Of a stretch of 64,000 nt of DNA, positions 46,443-58,840 are shown piece by piece. Source of the stretch: Sulfurovum sp. XGS-02 (GTDB taxonomy: Bacteria > Campylobacterota > Campylobacteria > Campylobacterales > Sulfurovaceae); contig NZ_CP093312.1 in the NCBI RefSeq assembly GCF_023213175.1, forward strand, positions 434,001 through 498,000. The letters are read 5' to 3'. A program made the translations under genes and the position numbers. Position 1 is the first letter of the stretch. Each line of letters starts with the position of its first letter. The notes under the pieces were generated by a model that saw nothing but the letters and a program-made list of their open reading frames with translations, was not told the DNA's origin and ran no database searches.

Positions 46443-48245
46443 ATGGCACAATTATTTACTAGAGATACACAGGCTATTTTTTGGAACAACAACAAAACAG
46501 CGATCCAAAGAATGTTAGACTATGATTACACAATTAAAAGAGAAAAACCTTCAGTAGCAGCGATCGTTGCTCCAACTGCATCTGGAAAATTTGAGAAATT
46601 CTTCTATGGTGCAGACGAGGTGATGATCCCTACATTTAAAACGACAGCAGAAGCAAAAGCTGCTCAGCCTCAAGCTGACGTTCTTTTGAACTTTGCATCA
46701 TTCAGAACAGCTTATGATGTAACAATGGAAGCATTGAACATCGGTGGATTCAAAACGATCATGATCACTGCAGAAGGTATCCCTGAGAGACTTGCACGTG
46801 GTATGAACCAAGCTGCACGTGATGCGGGTGTTGTTGTTATCGGGCCTGCTACAGTTGGTGGTATCGCTCCTGGTGCATTCAAGATCGCTAACGTTGGTGG
46901 TACGATCGAGAACATTGTAAACTCTAAACTACATAGAGCAGGTTCATGTGGTCTTGTAACAAGATCAGGTGGTCTTTTCAACGAGCTTTCTAACATCATT
47001 GCTATCAATGCTGACGGTATTGCAGAAGGTGTTGCGATCGGTGGAGACAGATTCGTTGGTTCTGTATTTATCGATAACCTTCTTAGAATGGAAGAGAACC
47101 CGGATGTGAAGTATATGATCCTTCTTGGTGAAGTAGGTGGTACTGAAGAGTACAAAGTGATCGATGCGGTTAAATCTGGTAAGATCACAAAGCCGATCAT
47201 TGCATGGTGTATCGGTACGATCGCTAAATACTATGATTCAGGTGTTCAATTCGGTCACGCAGGTGCATCTGCGAATGCTGAACGTGAAACAGCTGAAGCG
47301 AAAAACAAAGCGATGGCTGAAGCAGGTATTCATGTACCGGCAACATTCAATGACCTTCCTGCGAAGATCAGAGAAGTATTTGAATCTCTTAATATCCCAG
47401 CGATCCCTGAGCCAGAGATCAATGTAGTACCTAAAGTAAGAAGAAGCAAGCAGTTCATCTGTACGATCTCTGATGACAGAGGTGATGAAGCGACTTACGC
47501 TGGATTCCCAATCTCTTCAGTGGCTACACCTGATACAGGTAAAGGAATCGGTGATGTTGTATCACTTCTATGGTTCAAAAAACAGTATCCGAAATGGGCG
47601 ACTGACTTCATCGAGACTGTAATGAAAACAGTTGCGGATCACGGACCGGCAGTATCTGGTGCACACAATGCAAAAGTAACAGCAAGAGCAGGTAAATCAG
47701 TGGTTGAATCATTGGTAACTGGTCTTCTTACGATCGGACCGAGATTCGGTGGTGCGATTGATGGTGCAGCGCAGTACTTCAAACATGCAGATGACAACAA
47801 CATGACACCTAAAGAGTTCTTGAATTATATGAAAGGTGAGGGTGTGCCAATTCCGGGAATCGGTCACAGAATCAAATCTCTTAAAAACCCTGACCTGAGA
47901 GTGAAAGGTTTGATGGATTATGCAGCGGAGCATTTCCCTGCAACACCACTTCTTGACTATGCAAGAACGGTTGAAGCATTGACAACATCTAAAAAAGAGA
48001 ACCTTATCCTTAACGTGGATGGTACGATCGGTATCCTTATGGTTGATATGTGGAGAGCACTTGGTTACTCTGAAGAAGAGATCAATGAGTTTATCGCTTC
48101 AGGTACGCTCAATGCATTCTTTATCGTAGGTAGATCTATCGGATTCATCGGTCACATCCTTGATGAGAAGAGACTTGCTATGCCTATGTATAGACACCCA
48201 ATGGATGACATCCTTTACGATGTCCAAATGGCAGAAAAGCTCTAA
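46443..48245 (+). CDS. aclA: ATP-citrate lyase, large subunit
   Basis: The 600-residue subunit has a SucD-like half (GPATVGGIAPGAFKIANVGGT; the phosphorylated His in QFGHAGASA) and a citrate-synthase-like C-terminal half (GAIDGAAQYF, IPGIGHRIKSLKNPD, IGFIGHILDEKRL). Together with AclB this marks autotrophic CO2 fixation by the reductive TCA cycle, as in Sulfurovum, Sulfurimonas and Chlorobium. A strong hairpin follows the stop. Confidence 0.97.
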   Translation: MAQLFTRDTQAIFWNNNKTAIQRMLDYDYTIKREKPSVAAIVAPTASGKFEKFFYGADEVMIPTFKTTAEAKAAQPQADVLLNFASFRTAYDVTMEALNIGGFKTIMITAEGIPERLARGMNQAARDAGVVVIGPATVGGIAPGAFKIANVGGTIENIVNSKLHRAGSCGLVTRSGGLFNELSNIIAINADGIAEGVAIGGDRFVGSVFIDNLLRMEENPDVKYMILLGEVGGTEEYKVIDAVKSGKITKPIIAWCIGTIAKYYDSGVQFGHAGASANAERETAEAKNKAMAEAGIHVPATFNDLPAKIREVFESLNIPAIPEPEINVVPKVRRSKQFICTISDDRGDEATYAGFPISSVATPDTGKGIGDVVSLLWFKKQYPKWATDFIETVMKTVADHGPAVSGAHNAKVTARAGKSVVESLVTGLLTIGPRFGGAIDGAAQYFKHADDNNMTPKEFLNYMKGEGVPIPGIGHRIKSLKNPDLRVKGLMDYAAEHFPATPLLDYARTVEALTTSKKENLILNVDGTIGILMVDMWRALGYSEEEINEFIASGTLNAFFIVGRSIGFIGHILDEKRLAMPMYRHPMDDILYDVQMAEKL

Positions 48246-48261
48246 TTTCTTTTCAGCACCA

Positions 48262-48290
48262 GGCACAACTTCACCGTTGTGCCATTTTCT
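48262..48290 (+). terminator. terminator of aclBA
   Basis: GGCACAAC and GTTGTGCC form eight perfect pairs around a six-base loop, followed by ATTTTCT. Confidence 0.75.
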
Positions 48291-48473
48291 ACATTTTATT
48301 TACTCCCAAACATTCACTTTCTAACATATATTCACATTTCATACAAGAAATCTACCTGCTTTTTAACACGACACATCGCACTAATATAAGTACAACAAAA
48401 TTAATAAAATAATATAGATAGTTCTCTATATTTTTTTAGGAAAATAAAAGAAATTTTAAGCCATTTTTGCATA

Positions 48474-48569
48474 TATAATGTAAGTAAAATGTGATAAAAA
48501 AATTTTTTTTAACAAATTTCAAATAAAACGCAAAAAACCCTTGACAAGGAATTAAATTTTGTCTATAAT
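48474..48569 (+). promoter_or_regulatory. rRNA operon promoter region
   Basis: The main promoter has consensus TTGACA (48541-48546), a 17-bp spacer and consensus TATAAT (48564-48569), followed by a C/G-rich discriminator (TCCCG), a feature of growth-rate and stringently controlled rRNA promoters. A second TATAAT at 48474-48479 could be an upstream weaker promoter. The stretch 48291-48473 is AT-rich and otherwise shows nothing I can name. Confidence 0.85.
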
Positions 48570-48626
48570 TCCCGTCCACAAACACAGAGACCTAGGCTGA
48601 GTTAGCCCAGAGAGTGAGAGTGAATG

Positions 48627-48642
48627 ATCTTTGACAACCAAA
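48627..48642 (+). repeat. 16S processing stem, 5' arm
   Basis: ATCTTTGACAACCAAA here is exactly complementary to TTTGGTTGTCAAAGAT at 50362-50377 on the far side of the 16S gene, with further partial pairing outward. This is the expected RNase III site that releases pre-16S RNA. Confidence 0.85.
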
Positions 48643-48769
48643 TAATAAGTAAACAAATCAACGTCTATTTGAGTTTTAATTTTACCAATTTTTAAAAAAT
48701 TGGGATAAAGATTAAACTTAATTAGAGATAGTTAAGTGATTCTTTGACAATGGTTCAAACCATTTCATT

Positions 48770-50275
<1,506 letters not shown>

Positions 50276-50361
50276 CAGAGTATAGATGATATTTCCTCAC
50301 AGAATATCATCACAAACACAAATAAGACTTGGTTTGTTTTATGTTCGATCATAACTTACTG

Positions 50362-50377
50362 TTTGGTTGTCAAAGAT
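50362..50377 (+). repeat. 16S processing stem, 3' arm
   Basis: Partner of the arm at 48627-48642 (16 perfect pairs). It lies between the end of 16S and the tRNA-Ala gene. Confidence 0.85.
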
Positions 50378-50403
50378 TATTAGGATCTTTGACGTAACAA
50401 CCT

Positions 50404-50479
50404 GGGGAATTAGCTCAGCTGGGAGAGCGCCTGCTTTGCACGCAGGAGGTCATCGGTTCGATCCCGTTATTCTCCACCA
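50404..50479 (+). tRNA. tRNA-Ala (anticodon TGC)
   Basis: A 76-base cloverleaf with encoded CCA. The anticodon loop reads CTTTGCACG around TGC, the T loop contains GGTTCGATCC, and the acceptor stem has the G3-U70 pair that identifies alanine tRNA. It is the only tRNA in the 16S-23S spacer; no tRNA-Ile was found. Confidence 0.97.
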
Positions 50480-50787
50480 TTTCTGAAAAGAGATGATGGA
50501 TTGGAAAACTTAATAGAAGTATTCATGAGAATGTTTCTATTAGGTTTTACACCTAAAAGTTATTTAACTTATTATTGTTAAGAGTCTAACGTAATGTTGC
50601 ATGATATGGATTTATTCATATTATAAACAAATTACAATTTAACAGAAAATTATCAGAAATGATAACTTTCATGTGCAAACTTCAAGAAATTGAAACTCAT
50701 AAATATACATTATTAAACGAGTAACCATAAACAGAGAGATCTGTGAATGACTTATTTGCATTTAATAAGGTAGTACCTTAGAATTAA
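50480..50787 (+). other. tRNA-Ala to 23S spacer
   Basis: AT-rich transcribed spacer of about 300 bases. It holds the 5' arm of the 23S processing stem (50756-50777) near its end. Nothing else recognisable; no second tRNA. Confidence 0.7.
50756..50777 (+). repeat. 23S processing stem, 5' arm
   Basis: These 22 bases pair with 53675-53696 after the 23S gene, with a single G-U pair (core AATAAGGTAGTACC against GGTACTACCTTATT). Expected RNase III site for pre-23S RNA. Confidence 0.85.
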
Positions 50788-53662
<2,875 letters not shown>

Positions 53663-53674
53663 ATTCTTCAAATA

Positions 53675-53696
53675 GGTACTACCTTATTAAGTGCAA
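53675..53696 (+). repeat. 23S processing stem, 3' arm
   Basis: Pairs with 50756-50777 over 22 bases, with one G-U pair. Confidence 0.85.
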
Positions 53697-53810
53697 GCTT
53701 AATAATGAGTATGCAATTGTAATCAACTTACCTAGGCTCTTAACAATACTAAGTTACTCAAAGCTTACGAGCTGAGAGAAACATGAACACATCGGTGTTT
53801 ATCTTTCTCT

Positions 53811-53927
53811 TAGTGGTGGGGCTAGAGGGAGGGTCATACCCAGCTCCATTCCGAACCTGGAAGTCAAGCCTCCCATCGCCGATAATACTGCAGGCTACGC
53901 TTGTGGAAATGTAGGTCGCTGCCACTT
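53811..53927 (+). rRNA. rrf: 5S ribosomal RNA
   Basis: Core segments GGTCATACCCAGCTCCATTCC and CCGAACCTGGAAGTCAAGCC are typical 5S; the terminal stem is AGTGG (53812-53816) with CCACT (53922-53926). Just upstream, AGAGAAA and TTTCTCT (53775-53811) form a hairpin that probably marks the processing site. Length about 117. Confidence 0.93.
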
Positions 53928-54116
53928 TGAGTTTATAACACCCTTCATTTTTTAACAATCAATCAATTAACTCTTTACAATTTTAATTTATCACAAAGCC
54001 TTTTATTTATTTACTTTTAACAATCTCATTAATCTTTTACATCTATTTACATTTTTTTAGTTTTTTTACAACGCTTAGACCCCTATATAACGAATCATAG
54101 CTACTTTATTCACACG
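53928..54116. other. AT-rich gap after the rRNA operon
   Basis: About 190 bases without an ORF or clear structure. T-runs occur (TTTTTTAG, TTTTTTTAC) and could help end rRNA transcription, but no strong hairpin was seen. Beyond 54116 the small-RNA units begin. Confidence 0.5.
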
Positions 54117-54160
54117 ATTAACCCTTTATTTACGCCCCATTAACTCCCATACCTTATAAT
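54117..54160 (+). promoter_or_regulatory. promoter of small RNA copy 1 with three 11-bp-phased boxes
   Basis: Three direct repeats start exactly 11 bp apart: ATTAACCC (54117), ATTTACGC (54128) and ATTAACTC (54139). The -10 TATAAT begins at 54155, 16 bp after the start of the last box, and no -35 hexamer is seen. Direct repeats with 11-bp period just upstream of a -10 are the usual operator form for OmpR/PhoB-type response regulators; the B. subtilis PhoP box (TTAACA-like) is similar in word and period. The regulator is not identified. Confidence 0.65.
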
Positions 54161-54166
54161 ACTTCT

Positions 54167-54310
54167 AGAAAGGTAACCATCTCCCTTTCCAAGAGATTAG
54201 TTTTACTCCTTGTCCAATATTTGTAATAACTTCCTTGTTCTCTTGGTCCCCGGTTATCTTTTTATAGAAGAGCCTATCCCTCCCGATATAACTCCCTTTC
54301 TTAGGCTCTT
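54167..54310 (+). ncRNA. candidate structured small RNA, copy 1
   Basis: Predicted from a -10 element and pairing. P1: AAAGGTAACC (54169-54178) with GGTTATCTTT (54252-54261). P2: CCAAGAGA (54189-54196) with TCTCTTGG (54239-54246). 3' hairpin: AAGAGCCTA (54268-54276) with TAGGCTCTT (54302-54310) around a 25-base C-rich loop containing TCCCTCCC and CTCCC. Single-stranded CTCCC also occurs between P1 and P2. The C-rich loops look like anti-Shine-Dalgarno sequences. No T run follows the last hairpin directly. About 65 percent of positions look shared with copy 2; this was judged by eye. Confidence 0.65.
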
Positions 54311-54427
54311 CGCAAATCATCTTTGTACTTTCTGCCTATATTACTTTTTTCTGTGCTTTTCACATTTTATTTTATATGCGTTGTCTCTTAAGTCTATATT
54401 ATAGAAAATAGTACATTTAAATATTGG

Positions 54428-54471
54428 ATTAACACTCTATTAACACGCCATTAACACACACTTTCTATAAT
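54428..54471 (+). promoter_or_regulatory. promoter of small RNA copy 2 with three 11-bp-phased boxes
   Basis: ATTAACAC occurs three times at 54428, 54439 and 54450, exactly 11 bp apart, and the -10 TATAAT starts at 54466, again 16 bp after the start of the last box. Box number, period and distance to the -10 are identical to copy 1 even though the spacers differ. Confidence 0.7.
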
Positions 54472-54476
54472 CATAT

Positions 54477-54616
54477 AGAAAGGTAACCGTCTCCTTTTTT
54501 CCAAGTGACGTGTTTTACTGCTTGTAAACTTCCTTATTTCTTGGAACTGGTTATCTTTTACTGAAGAGCCTTCACTCCTCCCTTCCAACTCCCTTTTTTA
54601 GGCTCTTCTGTTTTTT
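54477..54616 (+). ncRNA. candidate structured small RNA, copy 2
   Basis: Same architecture as copy 1. P1: AAAGGTAACC (54479-54488) with GGTTATCTTT (54549-54558). P2: TTCCAAG (54499-54505) with CTTGGAA (54540-54546), a different sequence from copy 1 but still paired, so pairing is conserved through changes in both arms. Terminator: GAAGAGCC with GGCTCTTC (54563-54608) followed by TTTTTT at 54611-54616, with a loop containing CTCCTCCC (54575-54582) that matches the 16S anti-Shine-Dalgarno core CCTCC. The RNA ends about 75 bp before argH and is separate from it. Confidence 0.7.
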
Positions 54617-54690
54617 CTATAACTGTCAATCCTTCTTAAACGTACTTTACGATAAAATACTTTTAATTAACTACATTTCAGGAAACAATC

Positions 54691-56079
54691 ATGTCTAAAA
54701 AAATTGCATCTGCAAGAATCTCTGAAAAGAGTTCACAACTCCTACAAGATCTCAACAACTCACTACCATTTGACAAAGTGCTGTATAAAGAAGATATAGA
54801 GGGTTCACGTGCCCACGCCTATATGCTGTGTGAGCAGGGTATCATCTCTAAAGAGGATTATGAGAAGATAGAAGGCGGACTCTATGAGATACTGGGTGAG
54901 ATAGAGTCTGGTGACTTTAAACTGGACGGTGATGATGAAGATATCCATATGGCGATAGAGGGAAGACTGACTGAAAAAGTAGGGGATGCAGGCAAACGTC
55001 TACACACAGCGCGCAGCCGTAATGACCAAGTGGCACTTGATTTCAGACTCTATGTACAGAACAACACAAAAGCCATTGCTGATCTACTTTTAGAGAACAT
55101 CACTACGCTTGTAAAAGTTGCAGAAGAGAATGCTGAGACGATGCTTCCTGGTATGACGCACCTGCAGCATGCTCAGCCTATAAACTTCGGTTACCATATG
55201 ATGGCCTATGCAAGTATGTTTAAACGTGATTATGAGCGTTTTATGAGCTCATATGAGCGTAATAACTACTCCCCTATAGGTTGTGCTGCATTGGCCGGTA
55301 CACCACACCCGATCAACAGACAGACCACGTCAGATAAACTGGGTTTCAATGCACCGACTCTGAACTGTCTTGATACGGTAAGTGACAGAGACTTTGCACT
55401 GGAGATACTCTTTAACATAAGCACGATGATGATGCATATGAGCCGCTTGAGTGAAGAGCTCATCTTGTGGTCTGCGAGTGAGTTTAAATGGGTGACACTC
55501 AGTGATAGACATGCGACAGGTTCTTCCATCATGCCACAAAAGAAAAACCCTGATATCCCTGAACTTCTCAGAGGAAAAACAGGACGTGTAAACGGTAACC
55601 TCGTAGCACTTCTTACTGTGATGAAAGGGTTGCCACTGGCCTACAACAAAGATATGCAAGAGGACAAAGAGGGTGTATTTGACTCTGTAAGAACAGCGAT
55701 ACTCTCACTACAGGTTCTCGAAGAGATGATAGCAGAGATGACCGTCAACAAAGAGGCTATGGAAGCTGCATGTATGATAGGCCACCTCTCGGCAACAGAT
55801 CTTGCAGACTACCTCGTAAAAGAGCAAGGACTCCCGTTCCGTGATGCCTACCACATCACAGGTAACGCGGTGAACCTGGCAGAAGAAAAAGGACTGGACA
55901 TCTCAGAACTAAGCTTGGAAGATCTGCAAAGTGTAGACGCACGCATAGGTGAAGGTGTAATAGCACTACTTGATAACCGTGCCTCCATGAATGCTCGTCA
56001 GTCAGAGGGTGGTACAGCAACTGTGAGGACTTTGGAGCAGGTAGAGAGTATGAAAAGTTGGTTAGAAGGACAAAAATAA
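54691..56079 (+). CDS. argH: argininosuccinate lyase
   Basis: Last step of arginine synthesis, splitting argininosuccinate to arginine and fumarate. The 462-residue protein carries [33 protein letters not shown] and the signature loop [23 protein letters not shown] precedes the ATG. A terminator overlaps its stop. It stands alone, without other arg genes nearby. Confidence 0.97.
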   Translation: MSKKIASARISEKSSQLLQDLNNSLPFDKVLYKEDIEGSRAHAYMLCEQGIISKEDYEKIEGGLYEILGEIESGDFKLDGDDEDIHMAIEGRLTEKVGDAGKRLHTARSRNDQVALDFRLYVQNNTKAIADLLLENITTLVKVAEENAETMLPGMTHLQHAQPINFGYHMMAYASMFKRDYERFMSSYERNNYSPIGCAALAGTPHPINRQTTSDKLGFNAPTLNCLDTVSDRDFALEILFNISTMMMHMSRLSEELILWSASEFKWVTLSDRHATGSSIMPQKKNPDIPELLRGKTGRVNGNLVALLTVMKGLPLAYNKDMQEDKEGVFDSVRTAILSLQVLEEMIAEMTVNKEAMEAACMIGHLSATDLADYLVKEQGLPFRDAYHITGNAVNLAEEKGLDISELSLEDLQSVDARIGEGVIALLDNRASMNARQSEGGTATVRTLEQVESMKSWLEGQK

Positions 56080-56100
56080 GTCTCTTATTTTTTTTTAAAA
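56072..56100 (+). terminator. argH intrinsic terminator
   Basis: AAAAATAAG pairs with CTTATTTTT across TCT and runs on into T residues; the stem includes the argH stop codon. Confidence 0.8.
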
Positions 56101-56129
56101 CTTTTCATAGTACAATGTAATTACTTATT

Positions 56130-56209
56130 AATGTTAAAAGCTAAACTTGTTGTGAAGCAAGGACAGAAAGTCATGGGTCTTTATGGTAAAGATCGCCAGA
56201 CCGCACATT
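56130..56209 (+). ncRNA. c-di-GMP-I (GEMM) riboswitch
   Basis: Closing stem P1 is AATGT (56130-56134) with ACATT (56205-56209). AGCTAAAC leads into hairpin CUUGUU-GUGA-AGCAAG (56146-56161), six pairs with a GNRA tetraloop, which GEMM aptamers use to dock. Then come GACAGAAAGTC, the typical ATGGGTCT, and GGTCT (56176-56180) paired with AGACC (56198-56202), with GGTAAAGATCGCC as probable tetraloop receptor side. The core word GCAAAG of many members reads AGAAAG here, so it is a slightly unusual member. An L,D-transpeptidase starts 85 bp downstream. Confidence 0.75.
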
Positions 56210-56260
56210 TTCTTATATACAGATGGATAGTTCTACCTTCTTTACTCCTCAGTTTTTGAC

Positions 56261-56294
56261 AATGATATGATTTAAACCCAATCAAAGGATCATT
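56261..56294 (+). promoter_or_regulatory. possible ribosome-site hairpin of the c-di-GMP leader
   Basis: AATGAT (56261-56266) can pair with ATCATT (56289-56294), placing most of the ribosome site AAAGGA (56284-56289) in the loop directly before the GTG start. Whether the aptamer controls this helix is not evident. Confidence 0.3.
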
Positions 56295-56804
56295 GTGAAG
56301 AAATATCTATTTTTTTATATCATCACCTCACTTTTACTTTTAGCAAATACTTCATCTTCATCGAAATTCAAGGGTCTCAAAGCAGATCTGGTTACAGTGG
56401 TAAAATCAAAAAGAAAGATGTACCTTTCATGTAAAGGCAAGATCTTAAAAAAATATGACATCGCTTTAGGTGGCAACCCTGTAGGGCATAAGAGAGTAAG
56501 AGGTGACCAAAAGACGCCTGAGGGAAAATATAAACTTGATTATTTCAAACCCAACAGTTCTTTTTATAAAGCTTTGCATATCTCGTACCCCAATAGAAGA
56601 GATCATCAAAATGCAAGGAGATTGGGTAAAAGTCCCGGAGGATCGATCATGATCCACGGACAACCCAATAACAGAGAAATCAAAAAGTCATTTTTCCAAC
56701 GCTATAATGACTGGACTGCAGGGTGTATCGCATTAGAAAATGATGAGATGGATGAAGTCTTACGTCTTGTGAATGTGGGAACCCCGATCCACATTAAACC
56801 TTGA
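56295..56804 (+). CDS. YkuD-type L,D-transpeptidase
   Basis: A 169-residue exported protein (signal peptide about 1-19) with the YkuD catalytic region: His121 in MIHGQPNN and the nucleophile Cys144 in NDWTAGCIAL. Such enzymes cross-link or trim peptidoglycan and in Helicobacter and Campylobacter relatives (Csd6/Pgp2) shape the cell. The start is GTG at 56295 with AAAGGA five bases before. The leader carries a c-di-GMP riboswitch, linking wall remodelling to the motile-sessile switch. Confidence 0.9.
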   Translation: MKKYLFFYIITSLLLLANTSSSSKFKGLKADLVTVVKSKRKMYLSCKGKILKKYDIALGGNPVGHKRVRGDQKTPEGKYKLDYFKPNSSFYKALHISYPNRRDHQNARRLGKSPGGSIMIHGQPNNREIKKSFFQRYNDWTAGCIALENDEMDEVLRLVNVGTPIHIKP

Positions 56805-56824
56805 GTTTCCCATCCTCTTCTTGG

Positions 56825-58264
56825 CTAAGACGAGCAGGAGAGGCAAAGGTTTTTATGCTCCTCCGGTGTTTCCTCTGCAAAACGTTCGAACTCAGGCAGT
56901 TCATCGAATGGATGGGCTGCGATATGGAGCAGTGTTTCTACCATAGAAAAATCCCCTTTTAGCGCAAGGTCTATCGCTTCTTGGAGCATATAGTTTTTCA
57001 GGACATATTTCGGGTTGGTCTTTAGCATTACTTGTTGACGCTCGTTCTGTGTTCTTGTCTCTTTAGCCAAACGTTTATCATAGAGAGTAAGCCAGCTGTC
57101 AAGGGGGACTGGATTCATGGCGAGTTCAAAGATGGGCATCCTGTCACCGTCATAACGGCTGAGTGTTCGGAAAAATAGGGTATAGTCCACGTAGGCCTCC
57201 TGCAGTGTACCTACCAGTTCTGTGATGAGTTCCACATCTTCATCCAGCTTCATTACTAACCCTAGTTTTTCACGCATCACATCGATATAGGCATCAGGGT
57301 AGAGGAAGTTGCCAAAATCATCGAGCTTTTTCTGCATTCTGTTCTTATCGATCAAAGGGGTGAGGGCCTTTGAGAGCATAGTGAGGTTCCAGTAGGAGAC
57401 ATTGGGTTGGTCACCGTAGCTGTAGCGGCCCGCCTTGTCGGTCTTGTTGCAGACAAAACCATAGTCAAAATCATCCAGCATCGCATAAGGCCCATAGTCG
57501 ATGGTGAGACCTGCAATGGACATGTTGTCTGTATTCATGACGCCATGATTAAAACCTATCCCCTGCCACTGAGCGATAAGCTTTGCCATACGCTCAACGA
57601 CCTCACAAAAGAATTTGTAATAACGGTCTTCATCATCCTGCAAGTGAGGGTAGGATTCGGCGATGACATAGTCGGCAAGGGATCTGAGCTTGTCGTACTC
57701 TTTAAAGTAGTAAAAGTATTCAAAGGTACCAAAACGCACCCAGCTTGGTGACATGCGCATCACAATGGCCCCGCGTTCTATCTGGTTGCGTAAGATCTTC
57801 GTTTGTGACCCGATGATGCCAAGAGCCCTTGTGGTAGGAATGCCAAGATGGTGCATCGCTTCGCTCATCAGGTATTCACGTATAGAAGAGGGGATGGCTG
57901 CCCGGCCGTCTGAGGTGCGGGAGTAGAGTGTCTCTCCGCTCCCTTTGGTCTGGAGGTGCCAGCCGTTGATGCTTCCCAGATTGATAGCCCTGCCATCTCC
58001 CAGACGCGGTGCGTAATTACCGAACTGATGCCCTGCATAGCACATGGAAAAAGGGCGTGCCCCTTTGGGAAGGTAGGTACCGTTGAGCAGTGCTACAAAA
58101 CGGGGATCCTCTTTGGCACTGTCATCAAGGCCTATAAGTTCTGCCGCTTTTGGGTTGAAACTGATCAGGTAGGGATCATCCAACGGTGTGGGTTCGGTCA
58201 TGTCGTAAAATTCACTATCGAGCGAAAGATACGGGGTTTCAAAATTAAGGTTATCAAGTGTCAT
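56825..58264 (-). CDS. selO: SelO family protein adenylyltransferase
   Basis: A 479-residue pseudokinase-fold enzyme that transfers AMP to protein hydroxyls. SelO blocks visible: FSMCYAGHQFGNYAPRLGDG, LQTKGSGETLYSRTSDGRA, GFNHGVMNTDNMSIAGLTIDYGP. The protein ends CLSCSS; the Cys third from the end sits where animal SelO has selenocysteine. Family members protect against oxidative stress by AMPylating redox proteins. It converges on the L,D-transpeptidase gene with 20 bp between the ends. Confidence 0.95.
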   Translation of the reverse strand: MTLDNLNFETPYLSLDSEFYDMTEPTPLDDPYLISFNPKAAELIGLDDSAKEDPRFVALLNGTYLPKGARPFSMCYAGHQFGNYAPRLGDGRAINLGSINGWHLQTKGSGETLYSRTSDGRAAIPSSIREYLMSEAMHHLGIPTTRALGIIGSQTKILRNQIERGAIVMRMSPSWVRFGTFEYFYYFKEYDKLRSLADYVIAESYPHLQDDEDRYYKFFCEVVERMAKLIAQWQGIGFNHGVMNTDNMSIAGLTIDYGPYAMLDDFDYGFVCNKTDKAGRYSYGDQPNVSYWNLTMLSKALTPLIDKNRMQKKLDDFGNFLYPDAYIDVMREKLGLVMKLDEDVELITELVGTLQEAYVDYTLFFRTLSRYDGDRMPIFELAMNPVPLDSWLTLYDKRLAKETRTQNERQQVMLKTNPKYVLKNYMLQEAIDLALKGDFSMVETLLHIAAHPFDELPEFERFAEETPEEHKNLCLSCSS

Positions 58265-58306
58265 ACAGAGGTTTTACATTGCTTATCCTTAAGATCAGAT
58301 AAGATT

Positions 58307-58771
58307 TTACCAGGATGTATAGGGCTCCTCCACCAAATTGGCATTAAAATACCGCACATCCTCCGTCACCTCTTCACTGACCCACTCGGGTAGAGAAAAA
58401 TCCTCCGCTTCACTCTCCAGTTCTATTTCGGCAAGGGTGAGCCCTTGATTGGACCCTTCAAAGATATCGACCTCCCATGTATGGCCCTCATACTCTACAA
58501 GGTAGCGTGTTTTTTCTACAAGTGAGGCATGGCAGAGGTTTGTGAGCATCTCCTGGGCATCACTCAGCGGGATGGGGTACTCGAACTCTAACCGTGTGGC
58601 ACCCTGGCTTTTACCCTTGATGGTAAGAAAGGCTTCTTTGTCACGGATTCGTATACGCACGGTGGTATGATCTACGGTCTGGATGTAACCCTGTTTGATG
58701 ATGTAGCCGTTTCTCAGTGCGGGCAGTTTGGTTTCGTCTATGAGGAATTTTCGTTCTATTTCTACACCCAT
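58307..58771 (-). CDS. CYTH-domain protein (triphosphate tunnel metalloenzyme)
   Basis: A 154-residue single-domain CYTH protein with the N-terminal ExExK motif in MGVEIERKFLI, basic tunnel residues in RIRIRDKEAFLTIKG, and acidic metal ligands in WEVDIFEG and LAEIELESE. Related short CYTH proteins hydrolyse inorganic tripolyphosphate. It is upstream of selO on the same strand with 42 bp between. Confidence 0.88.
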   Translation of the reverse strand: MGVEIERKFLIDETKLPALRNGYIIKQGYIQTVDHTTVRIRIRDKEAFLTIKGKSQGATRLEFEYPIPLSDAQEMLTNLCHASLVEKTRYLVEYEGHTWEVDIFEGSNQGLTLAEIELESEAEDFSLPEWVSEEVTEDVRYFNANLVEEPYTSW

Positions 58772-58840
58772 GATATGCCTTTTGCAGTTAAATATAAGTC
58801 ATATAGTGTACACTATCACAAATAAATCTTAGGAATGAAC

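Noticed and set aside
50480-50787. A tRNA-Ile gene in the 16S-23S spacer
   Set aside because: Looked for because it is common in bacteria, but no cloverleaf or GAT anticodon arm was found.
54210-54404. 64-codon plus-strand frame (MSNICNNFL...)
   Set aside because: No ribosome site, unusual Phe/Leu-rich composition from T-rich DNA, and it overlaps small RNA copy 1 including its 3' hairpin.
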